A stretch of DNA of 64,000 nt from Aromatoleum toluclasticum ATCC 700605 (GTDB lineage: Bacteria; Pseudomonadota; Gammaproteobacteria; Burkholderiales; Rhodocyclaceae). The notes under the pieces are model-generated. The model was not told the origin of the DNA. It saw only the letters and a program-made list of their open reading frames with translations, and did no database searches. Of the stretch, positions 16,396 through 25,283 are shown piece after piece (position 1 is the first letter of the stretch; each line of letters begins with the position of its first letter). Location: NCBI RefSeq assembly GCF_000378245.1, contig NZ_KB899507.1:62001-126000 (forward strand), read 5' to 3'. The position numbers and the translations under genes are program-made.

Positions 16396-17577
16396 ATGGA
16401 TTTTGAGTTTTCCGAAAATGAATGCGAATTCCTGCGTGAAGTCGATCAATTCCTGAAGGAAAACCATGACCCGAAAGTCATGGACGTCACCCGCGAAAAC
16501 ATGGCGCAGGTGTGCGATACGCCGGAGCGCCGCGCCTTCATGAAGAAGGTCGCCGAAAAGGGCTGGCTCGGCATCACCTGGCCGAAGGAATATGGCGGCC
16601 AGGAAGGCGCCGGTTTCTACGAGTACCTGCTCAACGAAAAACTTTCTTCGGTGGGCGCGCCGCAGATCGGCAAGGGCGTGGGCATCATCGGCAAGACGCT
16701 CATTAATGTCGGCTCGGAAAAGCTCAAGCGCGAATTCCTGCCGCAGATCCTCGACGCGAAGATCGAATTCGCCGTCGGCTATTCGGAACCGTCGGCCGGC
16801 TCGGACGCCGCGGCGATGCGCCTGAAGGCCGAGCGCAAAGGCGACGGCTGGCTGCTCAACGGGCAGAAGGTGTTCACCACCTCCGCGCACTTCGCCGACT
16901 GGTACTGGGTCGGCGCGCGGACCGATCCGGACGCGCCCAAGCACCACGGGATCAGCCTCTTCCTCGTGCGCATGGACGACCCGGGCCTGACCATCCACCC
17001 GATGTACACGATGGGCAACGAGCGCACCAACGCGGTGTTCTTCGACAACGTGTTCGTGCATGACGACTATCGCGTCGGCGAGCTCAACAAGGGCTTCCAG
17101 TACATCGCCGAGGCGCTCGACATCGAACGATTCAGCATGTTCACCTTCGCGCCGATCCGCGGGCGGATGCAGGTTTTGGCCGACTACGTGAAGACGGCGA
17201 AGCGGGACGGCAGGCCGCTGAAAGACGACGCGGTGGTGCGCCACAAGATCGCCGAATTGGCCACCGAGTGCGAGGTTGCACGCGTGCTCGGCGTGAAGTT
17301 CGTCGATGCCGCGATCAACAGCAACAAGACGCCGACTGTCGAGGCCTCGGAATACAAGCTGTACGCGACCGAACTGTCGCGGCGCCTCGCCGATGCGACG
17401 ATGGATATCGTCGGGCCTGGCGGCCAGCTCGCGCTGCACACCGAGGACGCGCCACTCAGGGGCCGCGGCGAGAGCTGCTACACGTACACGGTGATCGATA
17501 CCATCGGCGGCGGCTCCTCGCAAGTGCAGCGCAACATCATCGCCAAGCGCAAGCTCGACCTGCCCAAGAACTTCTGA
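16396..17577 (+). CDS. Acyl-CoA dehydrogenase (FadE26/FadE29-like class)
   Basis: 393 residues with the three-domain acyl-CoA dehydrogenase fold. Visible are the FAD motif YSEPSAGSDAA (129-139), KVFTTSAH (158-165) and the C-terminal GGGSSQVQRNIIAKR. The MCAD-type catalytic glutamate near the C-terminus is replaced by glycine, but Glu244 in ALDIERF aligns with the isovaleryl-CoA dehydrogenase base, so activity is likely. Relatives act on bulky or branched acyl-CoAs and often as heterotetramers with a second type of subunit. A second dehydrogenase of the complementary kind is encoded four genes downstream (19822-20985). First gene of a 15-kb plus-strand operon. Confidence 0.9.
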   Translation: MDFEFSENECEFLREVDQFLKENHDPKVMDVTRENMAQVCDTPERRAFMKKVAEKGWLGITWPKEYGGQEGAGFYEYLLNEKLSSVGAPQIGKGVGIIGKTLINVGSEKLKREFLPQILDAKIEFAVGYSEPSAGSDAAAMRLKAERKGDGWLLNGQKVFTTSAHFADWYWVGARTDPDAPKHHGISLFLVRMDDPGLTIHPMYTMGNERTNAVFFDNVFVHDDYRVGELNKGFQYIAEALDIERFSMFTFAPIRGRMQVLADYVKTAKRDGRPLKDDAVVRHKIAELATECEVARVLGVKFVDAAINSNKTPTVEASEYKLYATELSRRLADATMDIVGPGGQLALHTEDAPLRGRGESCYTYTVIDTIGGGSSQVQRNIIAKRKLDLPKNF

Positions 17578-17590
17578 CGGGGCCCCGGCG

Positions 17591-18751
17591 ATGAATTTCC
17601 TCGACGGCTACACCGTTCTCGATCTGGCGAGCGTCGGCCCGGCAGCGCGTGCGTCGCGCATCCTGGCGGACTTCGGCACGCGCATCATCAAGGTCGCGCC
17701 GGTTGCGGCCAAGGGCGCGAAGCAGGTCGAGCCCGTCTTCCATGCGTACGGCGCGGGGCGCGGCACGCAAAAGATCCGCCTCGACCTCAAGTCCGATGCC
17801 GGACGGGACACCTTGCTGCGTCTGGCCGAGCGGGCGGACGTCGTGATCGAAAGCTACCGCCCCGGCGTCGCGGCCAGGCTCGGCGTGGGTTATGCCGAGA
17901 TCGCCGCGCGCAATCCGAAGATCATCTACTGTTCGACCAGCGGCTACGGCCAGGACGGCCCCTGTGCGCAATGGGTCGGCCACGACATCAACTATCTCGC
18001 GATGTCCGGCTTCCTCGCCTGCAGCGGCCGCGACGCGGAAGGCCGCCCTGCCCTGCCCGGCGCAACGCTCGCCGACGGCGCGGGCGGCGGCATGCACGCC
18101 GCCCAGTCCATCCTTGCGGCGCTGCTGCGCCGGGAGCGTACCGGCGAAGGCGCCTGTCTCGACGTGGCGATCACCGACGGCGTGCTGAACCTGATGTCGC
18201 TGTACCTCGACCAGTATCTCGCCACGGGTGAAGACACCAGCCCCGGATCGGGCGTACTGACCGGAAAATATGCCTGGTACGGCGTGTATACCGCGGGCGA
18301 CGGGCGGCACATCGCCGTCGGCGCGATCGAAGGGCATTTCTTCCGCAACCTGTGCCGGCTGCTGGAGCTCGAAGCCTTCGCCGACCACCAGTACGACGAC
18401 GCGCAGCAGGACGCGATGCGCGCGGCCTTCGCGGCGCGCTTCCTGACGCGCAGCCGGGACGAATGGGTCGCGCTGCTGGCCGGGGCAGACACTTGCGTCG
18501 CGCCGGTGCTGGCGATCCCGGAGGTGGCCGCGCATCAGCAGTTCCGCGAGCGCCAGGCCTTCATGACGGCGGAGCATCCGCGCCGCGGCGCCTTCGAACA
18601 GCTCGCGCCGGTGTTCGCGGGCGGCGACCGCAAGCAGCCGGTTCATCACGTCGCACCCGCCGGCCATACCGACACCGACGCGATTCTCGCCGAAGCGGGC
18701 TTCCCCGCCAGCCAGATCGCCGAGCTGCGCGCAGCGGGGTGCATTGAATGA
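17591..18751 (+). CDS. Alpha-methylacyl-CoA racemase (class III CoA-transferase fold)
   Basis: 386 residues of the CaiB/BaiF family. It is called a racemase because of the AMACR hallmarks: GHDINYLAMSG containing His131, and LADGAGGG containing Asp162, matching the His126/Asp156 catalytic pair of the Mycobacterium tuberculosis enzyme. Racemases of this type epimerise 2-methyl-branched acyl-CoAs so that only one stereoisomer enters beta-oxidation, as in sterol and isoprenoid side-chain breakdown. It starts 13 bases after the dehydrogenase stop and overlaps the next gene as ATGA. A plain CoA-transferase role is the alternative, less likely given both catalytic residues. Confidence 0.83.
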   Translation: MNFLDGYTVLDLASVGPAARASRILADFGTRIIKVAPVAAKGAKQVEPVFHAYGAGRGTQKIRLDLKSDAGRDTLLRLAERADVVIESYRPGVAARLGVGYAEIAARNPKIIYCSTSGYGQDGPCAQWVGHDINYLAMSGFLACSGRDAEGRPALPGATLADGAGGGMHAAQSILAALLRRERTGEGACLDVAITDGVLNLMSLYLDQYLATGEDTSPGSGVLTGKYAWYGVYTAGDGRHIAVGAIEGHFFRNLCRLLELEAFADHQYDDAQQDAMRAAFAARFLTRSRDEWVALLAGADTCVAPVLAIPEVAAHQQFRERQAFMTAEHPRRGAFEQLAPVFAGGDRKQPVHHVAPAGHTDTDAILAEAGFPASQIAELRAAGCIE

Positions 18752-19293
18752 GCGCGCGCGACTCACAAACCGGTAGCAATGCCACCGACCTGCCCATCGA
18801 AGCACAGCGGATGATCGACACGCCGCTCTACGAAGAGCCCGGAGAGTTCCCGATCGAACTGGGCTACGTCTACAACACCTGCGCGGCGGTGCAGAACGGC
18901 AATCCGATCTTCTGGGATCCGGCCGTCGCCGAGGCGATCACCGGGGGCGCGATCGCGCCGCCGACGATGATGTCCGTGTGGTTCCGCCCGCATTACTGGG
19001 CGCCGGGAGCCACGGGCGAGCGCAAGGCGCTGCAGACCCATTTCGACCTCAAGCAGATCCTCGACCTGCCCGAAGCGGTCGTCGCCAGCAACGAAGCGGT
19101 GTTCGGCGAGCCTGTCCGCCCGGGCGATCGGCTGACGACGCGCCAGATCGTGCGCAGCATCGGACCACTCAAACAGACGAAGCTGGGCACCGGCCGATTC
19201 TGGACAATCGACGTCGAAACCACCAACCAGCACGGTGAATGGGTCGGCACCGAGATCTACACCATGCTGGGCTACCGGAGGCCGGAGCAATGA
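18748..19293 (+). CDS. FAS1-type MaoC-like dehydratase half-subunit
   Basis: 181 residues with a single hot-dog fold related to the N-terminal region of fungal FAS1 dehydratases and to the MaoC-like part of ChsH2. Motifs are NGNPIFWDP (about 51-59) followed by AIAPPTMMSVWF. It most likely forms a heteromeric enoyl-CoA hydratase with the next gene product, which holds a catalytic Asp/His pair; in ChsH1-ChsH2 complexes one subunit is catalytic and the other shapes the acyl pocket. Overlaps the racemase gene and the next gene by 4 bases each, consistent with a fixed stoichiometry. Unlike ChsH2 it has no C-terminal DUF35 domain. Confidence 0.82.
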   Translation: MSARDSQTGSNATDLPIEAQRMIDTPLYEEPGEFPIELGYVYNTCAAVQNGNPIFWDPAVAEAITGGAIAPPTMMSVWFRPHYWAPGATGERKALQTHFDLKQILDLPEAVVASNEAVFGEPVRPGDRLTTRQIVRSIGPLKQTKLGTGRFWTIDVETTNQHGEWVGTEIYTMLGYRRPEQ

Positions 19294-19778
19294 GCGCGAC
19301 CGACGTGAGCGGCATCACTGCTGCGGACATCGCCGAAGGCCAGGAACTGCCCGCACTGCGCCATCCCGTGAGCGCCACGACGATCGTGCTCGGCGCGCTG
19401 GCGAGCCGCGACTGGCGGCCGATGCACCATGACAAGGACTTCGCGGTCGAGCGCAACGGCGTGAAGAACATCTTCATCAACACACCCAACAACGCCGCCT
19501 GGTTCGAACGCTACATCACCGACTGGACCGGCCCCAAAGGCCGCCTCGGGCGCCTGCGCTTCGAGATGAAGAAATCCGTCTTCCCCGGCGACGAGATGTG
19601 CTTTTCCGGGGTCGTGCGCAAGCTGGCCCGCGATTCCGCGGGCTGCGACTGGGCCGACCTTGAGCTGACGATTTCGGTCGACGGCGAAGTGCGCACCACC
19701 GGCCGCGCGCGCGTTGCCATCCCCGCCGACCCCGCCGACAACCCCTGGACCCGCAAGGGCGAGCGCTGGCTGCCTTGA
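19290..19778 (+). CDS. MaoC-like enoyl-CoA hydratase subunit
   Basis: 162 residues, hot-dog fold. The hydratase-2 motif appears as SRDWRPMHHDKDFA, keeping the Asp-x4-His catalytic spacing of R-specific hydratases although the usual GDxNP is changed to RDWRP. The start at 19290 overlaps the preceding stop as ATGA; an earlier start at 19239 lies inside the neighbour and is rejected. It is predicted to be the catalytic half of a hydratase with the 18748-19293 product, adding water to a branched or cyclic 2-enoyl-CoA. Confidence 0.82.
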   Translation: MSATDVSGITAADIAEGQELPALRHPVSATTIVLGALASRDWRPMHHDKDFAVERNGVKNIFINTPNNAAWFERYITDWTGPKGRLGRLRFEMKKSVFPGDEMCFSGVVRKLARDSAGCDWADLELTISVDGEVRTTGRARVAIPADPADNPWTRKGERWLP

Positions 19779-19821
19779 GGCACCTGCGCGCAATGCCCGC
19801 CACCCTTTCGAGAGGCTGCCA

Positions 19822-20985
19822 ATGGACCTGAAATTCACCGACGAGCAGAACATGCTCCGCGACATGACCCGCAACCTGTGCGCCGACTTCAGCGGCACGG
19901 ATGTGGTGCGCAAGATGGAAAACGACCCGCTCGGCGTCCCCGCCGACCTGTGGCAGCAGATGCGCGAGACGGGTCTGCTCGGCATGGCGATCCGGGAGGA
20001 GGACGGCGGAATGGGCCTGAACATGCTCGACTGCGCGGTGATCTACGAGCAGCTCGGGCGCCACCTCGCGCCCGGACCCTACTTCCCCAGCACTGTGATG
20101 GTGGCCGGGGCGCTGCGTCACGCGGGCGAGGCCGCCGACCGGCGCACGCTGCTCGGCGCGATCGCGGCCGGCGACACGGTCGTGGTGCCGGCGTGGCTGG
20201 AACCGGACGGCGGCTTCGGCCCTGCCGGGGTGCAGCTGCGCGCCACGCGGCGCGGCGACGACTATGTCCTCTCCGGCACCAAGCGGCACGTCTTTCACGC
20301 CGCCGCTGCGCAACAGCTCCTCGTGCTGGCGCGCACGGGCGAAGCCGCCGACGCGATCGACCTCTTCCTCGTCGATACGAAGGCGCCCGGCGTCACGCTG
20401 ACGCAGCAGCATTCGATGGCCTCCGACACCCAGTACCGCGTTGATTTCGACAATGTCCGCGTGAGCGCGGACAGGCACGTCGGCGCCGAAGGGCGCGGCT
20501 GGCAGGCGTGGGAAGCCGCGATGTACGAGGGAATCATCCTGCTCGCGGCGTGGGCTGCAGGCGGCGCCGAGCGCGCGCTCGAAATCACCGTCCAGTATTC
20601 CAAGGAACGCGAGCAGTTCGGCAAGCCGATCGGCGCCTTCCAGTCGCTCGCGCACTACATGGCCGACGCGAGCGCAGTGGTCGACGGCGCGAAGATGCTG
20701 GTGCTGGAAGCCGCCTGGGCGCACGCCGCGGGCAAGGACGTGAAGCGCCTCGCGGCGATGGCCAAGCTCTTCGCCTGCCGCGCGTTCCGCGAGGTCACGC
20801 ACATGGCGCAGCAGGTGCACGGCGGCATGGGCTTCACGCTCGACTACGACATCCAGCTCTTCTACCGGCGCGCCAAGCAGCTGCAGATGAACTGGTGGGA
20901 CTCGTCCTACCTCGAGGAACTGATCGCGGCGGACATCCTCGACGGCGACGCCGGACGGACCATCCCCGATCCCTTCACCGCCTGA
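19822..20985 (+). CDS. Acyl-CoA dehydrogenase (FadE27/FadE28-like class)
   Basis: 387 residues from the ATG at 19822 (AGAGGCT upstream; an extension to 19714 lies inside the preceding gene). It has the acyl-CoA dehydrogenase N-terminal helices, a beta domain and the C-terminal motifs REQFGKPIGAFQSLAHYMAD and QVHGGMGFT. The C-terminal part is shortened relative to MCAD, and there is no QIYEGT-type base; Glu236 in MYEGII is at the isovaleryl-CoA-dehydrogenase-type position. It differs clearly from the 16396-17577 enzyme and is the complementary class found in alpha2beta2 dehydrogenases of steroid catabolism, so the two may form one heteromer. Confidence 0.87.
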   Translation: MDLKFTDEQNMLRDMTRNLCADFSGTDVVRKMENDPLGVPADLWQQMRETGLLGMAIREEDGGMGLNMLDCAVIYEQLGRHLAPGPYFPSTVMVAGALRHAGEAADRRTLLGAIAAGDTVVVPAWLEPDGGFGPAGVQLRATRRGDDYVLSGTKRHVFHAAAAQQLLVLARTGEAADAIDLFLVDTKAPGVTLTQQHSMASDTQYRVDFDNVRVSADRHVGAEGRGWQAWEAAMYEGIILLAAWAAGGAERALEITVQYSKEREQFGKPIGAFQSLAHYMADASAVVDGAKMLVLEAAWAHAAGKDVKRLAAMAKLFACRAFREVTHMAQQVHGGMGFTLDYDIQLFYRRAKQLQMNWWDSSYLEELIAADILDGDAGRTIPDPFTA

Positions 20986-21021
20986 TCCGCTTACGACCGC
21001 CCGCCCGACCGAGGAATCCTC

Positions 21022-21795
21022 ATGGCACGCCCGAATCCGCATTACGGAACCGGCACCTTCCGCCGTCGCCTCCGCGTAAGCGCTGCACCGCGCGAGGTCG
21101 CCGTCGAGCTGGAGGACTGCAACCACGGCTTCCGTCTGCGCCTGTGGCACGACGGCGAGCGCGTCACGACCGTCGAGGTGCAGCCGATGCGCATCCCGTT
21201 CAACACCTGCGCCGAGGCGGTCCGCCCCTTGCAGCGCGCCATCGGCCATCGCCTGGACGAGGACGAAGCGACGTTGCGCAGCCGCCTCGTCCCGGGCGAC
21301 AACTGCACGCACATGCACGACATGACGATCCTCGCCGTCGCGCATGCCGCGGCACACCGCGGCGAGGAACGCACGACGCGGCTGTACGACATGGCGGTGG
21401 ACGACGAGCACGACGGCATCACCCGGGCGCGCATCGCCTGCGACGGCGTCCCGGTTCATGAATGGGACATCGCCACTCCGCTCTCGCACACCCTCACGGC
21501 GCCGGCCGAATTTGCAGGCAAACCGGTGATGCGCGGCTTCCACGCATGGGCGTCGCAGGCCTTCGAAGGCATGCCGCGCGAGGCGGCCATTGCACTGCAG
21601 CGCGCCTATTTCGTCGCTCAGGCGCGGCGCCACAGTTTCGAGCCGATTGCCCAGCATCCGGGCATCTCCGACGGCATGCCGCAAGGCGCCTGCTACTCGT
21701 ACAACACGGGTGCCGTCGAACGGGCGCTCCGCAGTCCGGGCACGGTGCGCGACTTCACGCACACGCCGGAACGCCTGCTGAAGTTCCTGCCCTGA
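21022..21795 (+). CDS. DUF2889 family protein
   Basis: 257 residues with a GAGGAAT ribosome site. The sequence has the DUF2889 signature CTHMHDM (about 94-100), a His/Cys/Asp-rich cluster after a beta-rich N-terminal half, and a second conserved region with HEWDI and GACYSYN. The family is often found in catabolic operons for steroid and aromatic compounds, but no activity has been established. No signal peptide or membrane segment, so it should be cytoplasmic. It lies between the dehydrogenase/hydratase group and the CoA-transferases of the operon. Confidence 0.75.
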   Translation: MARPNPHYGTGTFRRRLRVSAAPREVAVELEDCNHGFRLRLWHDGERVTTVEVQPMRIPFNTCAEAVRPLQRAIGHRLDEDEATLRSRLVPGDNCTHMHDMTILAVAHAAAHRGEERTTRLYDMAVDDEHDGITRARIACDGVPVHEWDIATPLSHTLTAPAEFAGKPVMRGFHAWASQAFEGMPREAAIALQRAYFVAQARRHSFEPIAQHPGISDGMPQGACYSYNTGAVERALRSPGTVRDFTHTPERLLKFLP

Positions 21796-21811
21796 ACCTC
21801 GTGGAGCCGCA

Positions 21812-23044
21812 ATGACCCCCACTATTTCGGCCGCTCCGCGCGGCGCACTGGCAGGAATCCGCGTCATCGACTTCGGTCAGATGGTCTCTGCGCCCTACTG
21901 TGCGAAGCTCTTCAGCGATTACGGGGCCGACGTCATCAAGGTCGAGCTGCCCGAGGGGGATGCCGCGCGTGCTGCCGGGCCGTTCCCGCGCGACGTGCCG
22001 CACCCGGAGAAGAGCGGGCTGTACTTCTTCCACAACACCAACAAGCGCGGCATCACCTGCGACGTCGCACACCCCGAAGGCCGTCGCCTGTTCCTCCGCC
22101 TCCTTGAGCGCAGCGACGTGCTGATCGAGAACAACCTGCCGCAGCGCATGCGCGCGTGGGGGCTCGATTACGCGACGCTTGCAGAGATCAACCCTGACCT
22201 GGTGGTGATCTCCATCACCCCCTTCGGGCAGACCGGCCCTTACAGCGGCTGGAACGGCTACGACCTGAACGCCTTCCACCTGTCGGGCGCGAGTTCGCGC
22301 TATTGCGGCCGTCCGGGCGAAACGCCGCTCGAACACGGCACCTTCGCCGCGGACTACTTCGGTGCGGTCACGGCCGCCGCGTGGGGACTGGCAGCCGTAT
22401 ATGGGCGCGAGCTCGCCGGCGGCGGCCAGCAGGTCGACGTGTCCTGCGCCGAGGCGATCGCCGCGGCCTTCGTCGGCGGACAGAACATCGGCTGCTACGC
22501 GCAGGAAGGCCGCTTCGACAAGCGCACCGGTGTCGGCATGCCGCTCGGCGCACCGGCCACGATCCTGCCCTGTCGCGACGGCCACGTCTGGATGCTGGCG
22601 CTCGAACCCGGCCAGTGGAACGGCTTGCGCAAAGTCATGGACGACCCGGACTGGGCCAGCCTGGAGATGTTCCAGGACATGTACTCGCGCGCGCAGAACG
22701 CCGACGTCATCTACGGGTTCATCCGCGAGTGGACGATGCAGCACGGCAAGATGGAAATCATGGAGAAGTGCCAGGCCGCGGGCTGCCCGGTGACAGCCGT
22801 GTTCACCATCGCCGAGGCGGCCGCGCAGCCGCACCTGCAAGCGCGCGAATACTTCGTCGACATGGAACATCCGCAACTCGGCCGGCTGAAGAACCTGGGT
22901 GCCCCCTTCAAGCTGCCGGCCTGCCCCGGGGGACCCGAACGTCCCGCCCCCCTGCTCGGCCAGCACAACGCCGAGGTGTACCGCGAACTGCTGGACCTGA
23001 GCGCGGCGGACGTGCGCCGGCTCGCGCAATGCAACGTGATCTGA
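21812..23044 (+). CDS. Class III (CaiB/BaiF) CoA-transferase
   Basis: 410 residues. The Rossmann-like N-terminus is typical (GIRVIDFGQMVSAPYCAKLF, then YGADVIKVE). The catalytic aspartate is kept in FAADYFGAVTAAAWG, and GQQVDVS follows as usual. It lacks the GHDINY racemase signature, so it is read as a true CoA-transferase that moves CoA between carboxylates without forming free acyl-AMP. Substrates are unknown. It starts 16 bases after the DUF2889 gene and is followed 14 bases later by a second, divergent paralogue; such pairs sometimes form heteromeric transferases. Confidence 0.88.
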   Translation: MTPTISAAPRGALAGIRVIDFGQMVSAPYCAKLFSDYGADVIKVELPEGDAARAAGPFPRDVPHPEKSGLYFFHNTNKRGITCDVAHPEGRRLFLRLLERSDVLIENNLPQRMRAWGLDYATLAEINPDLVVISITPFGQTGPYSGWNGYDLNAFHLSGASSRYCGRPGETPLEHGTFAADYFGAVTAAAWGLAAVYGRELAGGGQQVDVSCAEAIAAAFVGGQNIGCYAQEGRFDKRTGVGMPLGAPATILPCRDGHVWMLALEPGQWNGLRKVMDDPDWASLEMFQDMYSRAQNADVIYGFIREWTMQHGKMEIMEKCQAAGCPVTAVFTIAEAAAQPHLQAREYFVDMEHPQLGRLKNLGAPFKLPACPGGPERPAPLLGQHNAEVYRELLDLSAADVRRLAQCNVI

Positions 23045-23058
23045 AGGGGGAATTGCGC

Positions 23059-24279
23059 ATGGCCAACCAACTGCCGTTGAAGGGTGTCCGGGTCGTCAAT
23101 TTCGGCTGGGTGTGGGCGGGGCCGGTGGTGGGGCAGACGCTCGGTTTTCTCGGCGCCGAAGTGCTGAAGATCGAATCCGCAGCGCGCGTCGACATGACCC
23201 GTAACCTGCCGCCCTTCGCCGACGGCATCCCCGGCCCCGACCGCAGCCTGTCGAATCACGCCTGCTGGGCCGGCAATGGCTCGGTGTCGCTCAACCTCAA
23301 GGAGCCCGAAGCGCTGGAACTGGCGCTGCGGCTGATCGCGACCGCCGATGTGGTGGTCGAGAATTTCGGCCCTGGCGTCATGGAGCGCCTCGGGCTCGGT
23401 TACGAACGCCTGCGCGAGGTGAAGGAGGACATCATCCTGTTCTCGATGCCCGCGGCGGGGCTCTACGGTCCGCTCGAGCATGTCCGCACCTACGGCCTGA
23501 GCCTCACCTCGCTGACGGGCCTCGACAGCCTCGTCGGCTACAAGGGCGGCGAACCGGTTCCGGTGGAGAACGCCTTCTCCGACCCCTACGCCGGCATCTT
23601 CGGCGCCTTCGCCGTGCTCGCCGCGCTCAACCACCGCCGCAACACCGGCATCGGCCAGCACGTCGACTTCTCGCAGCAGGAGGCGGTGATGCAGATGGTG
23701 GCGCCGGCGTGGATGGACTACGCGCTGAACGGGCGCAGCGGCGGGCCGAAGAGCAACGAACACCCTACCGCCGCCGCGGCGCCGCATGGCGTCTTCCCCT
23801 GCCGCGGCGACGACCGCTGGATCAGTATCGCCGTCTGTCGGGACGAGGAGTGGCAAGGCCTTGTCGCCGCGATGGACAACCCGGACTGGGCCGCGACGCC
23901 CGCCTTCGCGACGCTCCCGGCGCGGGTGGCCGCGATCGACCAGCTGCATGAACACATCGCGCAGTGGACGCACGAGTTCGACGACCGCGAGCTCGCTGCG
24001 CGCCTGCAGGAGCACGGCGTCGCCGCTGCGCCCGTACTGAACGTCGGCGACCTGCTGCATGACCCTCACTACTGCGCCCGCGACACCTTCGTCGAGGTCA
24101 CCCACCCGCTGGGCTTCCGCGAAACGATCTACGGCGCCTACGTGAAGACCAGCCGCACCCGTCCCGACATCCGCCCCGGCCCCGTCGTCGGACAGGACAA
24201 CGAGCGGGTGTTCAGGACGCTCCTTGGCATTCCGGAAGCGGAATACGAGCGCCTGAAGCGCGACCGGATCATCTACTGA
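23059..24279 (+). CDS. Class III CoA-transferase, second of a tandem pair
   Basis: 406 residues from the ATG at 23059 with AAGGGGGAA upstream; a longer frame to 22303 overlaps the previous gene and is rejected. N-terminal GVRVVNFGWVWAGP and FLGAEVLKIE are family motifs. The catalytic aspartate is retained in NAFSDPYAGIFGAFA. The segment that normally reads GxxGP is altered (AAGLYGPLEH), so its substrate pocket probably differs from the upstream paralogue. Tandem class III genes can encode one heteromer (as in benzylsuccinate CoA-transferase BbsEF), which is possible here. Confidence 0.87.
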   Translation: MANQLPLKGVRVVNFGWVWAGPVVGQTLGFLGAEVLKIESAARVDMTRNLPPFADGIPGPDRSLSNHACWAGNGSVSLNLKEPEALELALRLIATADVVVENFGPGVMERLGLGYERLREVKEDIILFSMPAAGLYGPLEHVRTYGLSLTSLTGLDSLVGYKGGEPVPVENAFSDPYAGIFGAFAVLAALNHRRNTGIGQHVDFSQQEAVMQMVAPAWMDYALNGRSGGPKSNEHPTAAAAPHGVFPCRGDDRWISIAVCRDEEWQGLVAAMDNPDWAATPAFATLPARVAAIDQLHEHIAQWTHEFDDRELAARLQEHGVAAAPVLNVGDLLHDPHYCARDTFVEVTHPLGFRETIYGAYVKTSRTRPDIRPGPVVGQDNERVFRTLLGIPEAEYERLKRDRIIY

Positions 24280-24332
24280 CAAACACCGGCCCGCAGGCAC
24301 CCGCCGCCCGGCCCATACATCGGAGACATGTC

Positions 24333-25256
24333 ATGAAGTTCGCCCTCGCAACGCCTGCGCTGAACAACTACCCCGCCGCCATGGCCCCGTGGGAGCCGCG
24401 TGCCGGCGGGCCCGAAATCCTGCGCTACGCGCGGAAGGCCGACTCCCTGAGCTGGGACTGGCTGACGATTCCCGAGCACATCGTGATGCCCACCGACATG
24501 AAGGAGGTGATGGGTTCGCGCTTCGCCGAGGGCATCGCCGCCTCCGCCGTGCTGATGGGCGCGACCGAGCGCATCCACATGCTGACCTACATCCTGGCGC
24601 TGCCCTACCGCCATCCGTTGGTGCTCGCCAAGCAGATCGGCACGATGGAATTCCTTGCGGGAGGGCGCTTCACGCTCGGCACCGCGGTCGGCCATCTGGA
24701 ACGCGAGTTCGAGACGCTGGGCATCCCCTTCGAGCAGCGCGGGCCGATGACCGACGAATACCTCAAGGCCCTCAAGGAAGCGTGGACCTCGGAGCACCCG
24801 AAATTCCACGGCGATTTCGTCAAGTTCGACAACATCCTCGTCGAACCCAAGCCCGTGCAGAAACCGCACCCGCCGATTTTCGTCGGCGGCAATTCGCCGG
24901 CCGCGATGCGCCGCGCCGCCGTGCACGGCGACGGCTGGATTCCCTGGCTCGTCACGGCCGAAGACCTCCCGGGCTGCATCGCCTACATGAAGAGCTTGCC
25001 GGCCTACGAAGAGAAGGCCGACCGCTTCGAGATCCTCGTCACCACCACTGCTTACAAGGTCGAGGACTTCTCGCACGCAGAGAAAGGCGAGACGGAGGTT
25101 TCCAGCGACCGCGACAGCGTGCTGCGCGACCTCGAGGCGCTGCAGAAGGCCGGTGCCACCTCCGTCCAGGTCATGCCGCCGAAGCTCGAAACCTTCGAGC
25201 AGTGCCTTGACTGGATCGAGTGGTACGACCAGGAAATCATCCCGCAATTCCGTTGA
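24333..25256 (+). CDS. Luciferase-like (LLM class) flavin-dependent oxidoreductase
   Basis: 307 residues forming a TIM-barrel bacterial-luciferase-like domain. Family motifs are LTIPEHIVMP near residue 44, LPYRHPLVLAKQIGTMEFLAGGRFTLGTAVGH (in part, about 91-120) and PPIFVGGNSPAAMRRA near 185. Members use either FMNH2 with oxygen as monooxygenases or F420 as reductases or dehydrogenases; sequence alone does not settle this. In this CoA-thioester operon it may oxidise or reduce a ring intermediate. It is preceded by GGAGAC and followed closely by a crotonase gene. Confidence 0.85.
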   Translation: MKFALATPALNNYPAAMAPWEPRAGGPEILRYARKADSLSWDWLTIPEHIVMPTDMKEVMGSRFAEGIAASAVLMGATERIHMLTYILALPYRHPLVLAKQIGTMEFLAGGRFTLGTAVGHLEREFETLGIPFEQRGPMTDEYLKALKEAWTSEHPKFHGDFVKFDNILVEPKPVQKPHPPIFVGGNSPAAMRRAAVHGDGWIPWLVTAEDLPGCIAYMKSLPAYEEKADRFEILVTTTAYKVEDFSHAEKGETEVSSDRDSVLRDLEALQKAGATSVQVMPPKLETFEQCLDWIEWYDQEIIPQFR

Positions 25257-25283
25257 TCCGCCCCCTCCACACGGAGACTGCCC

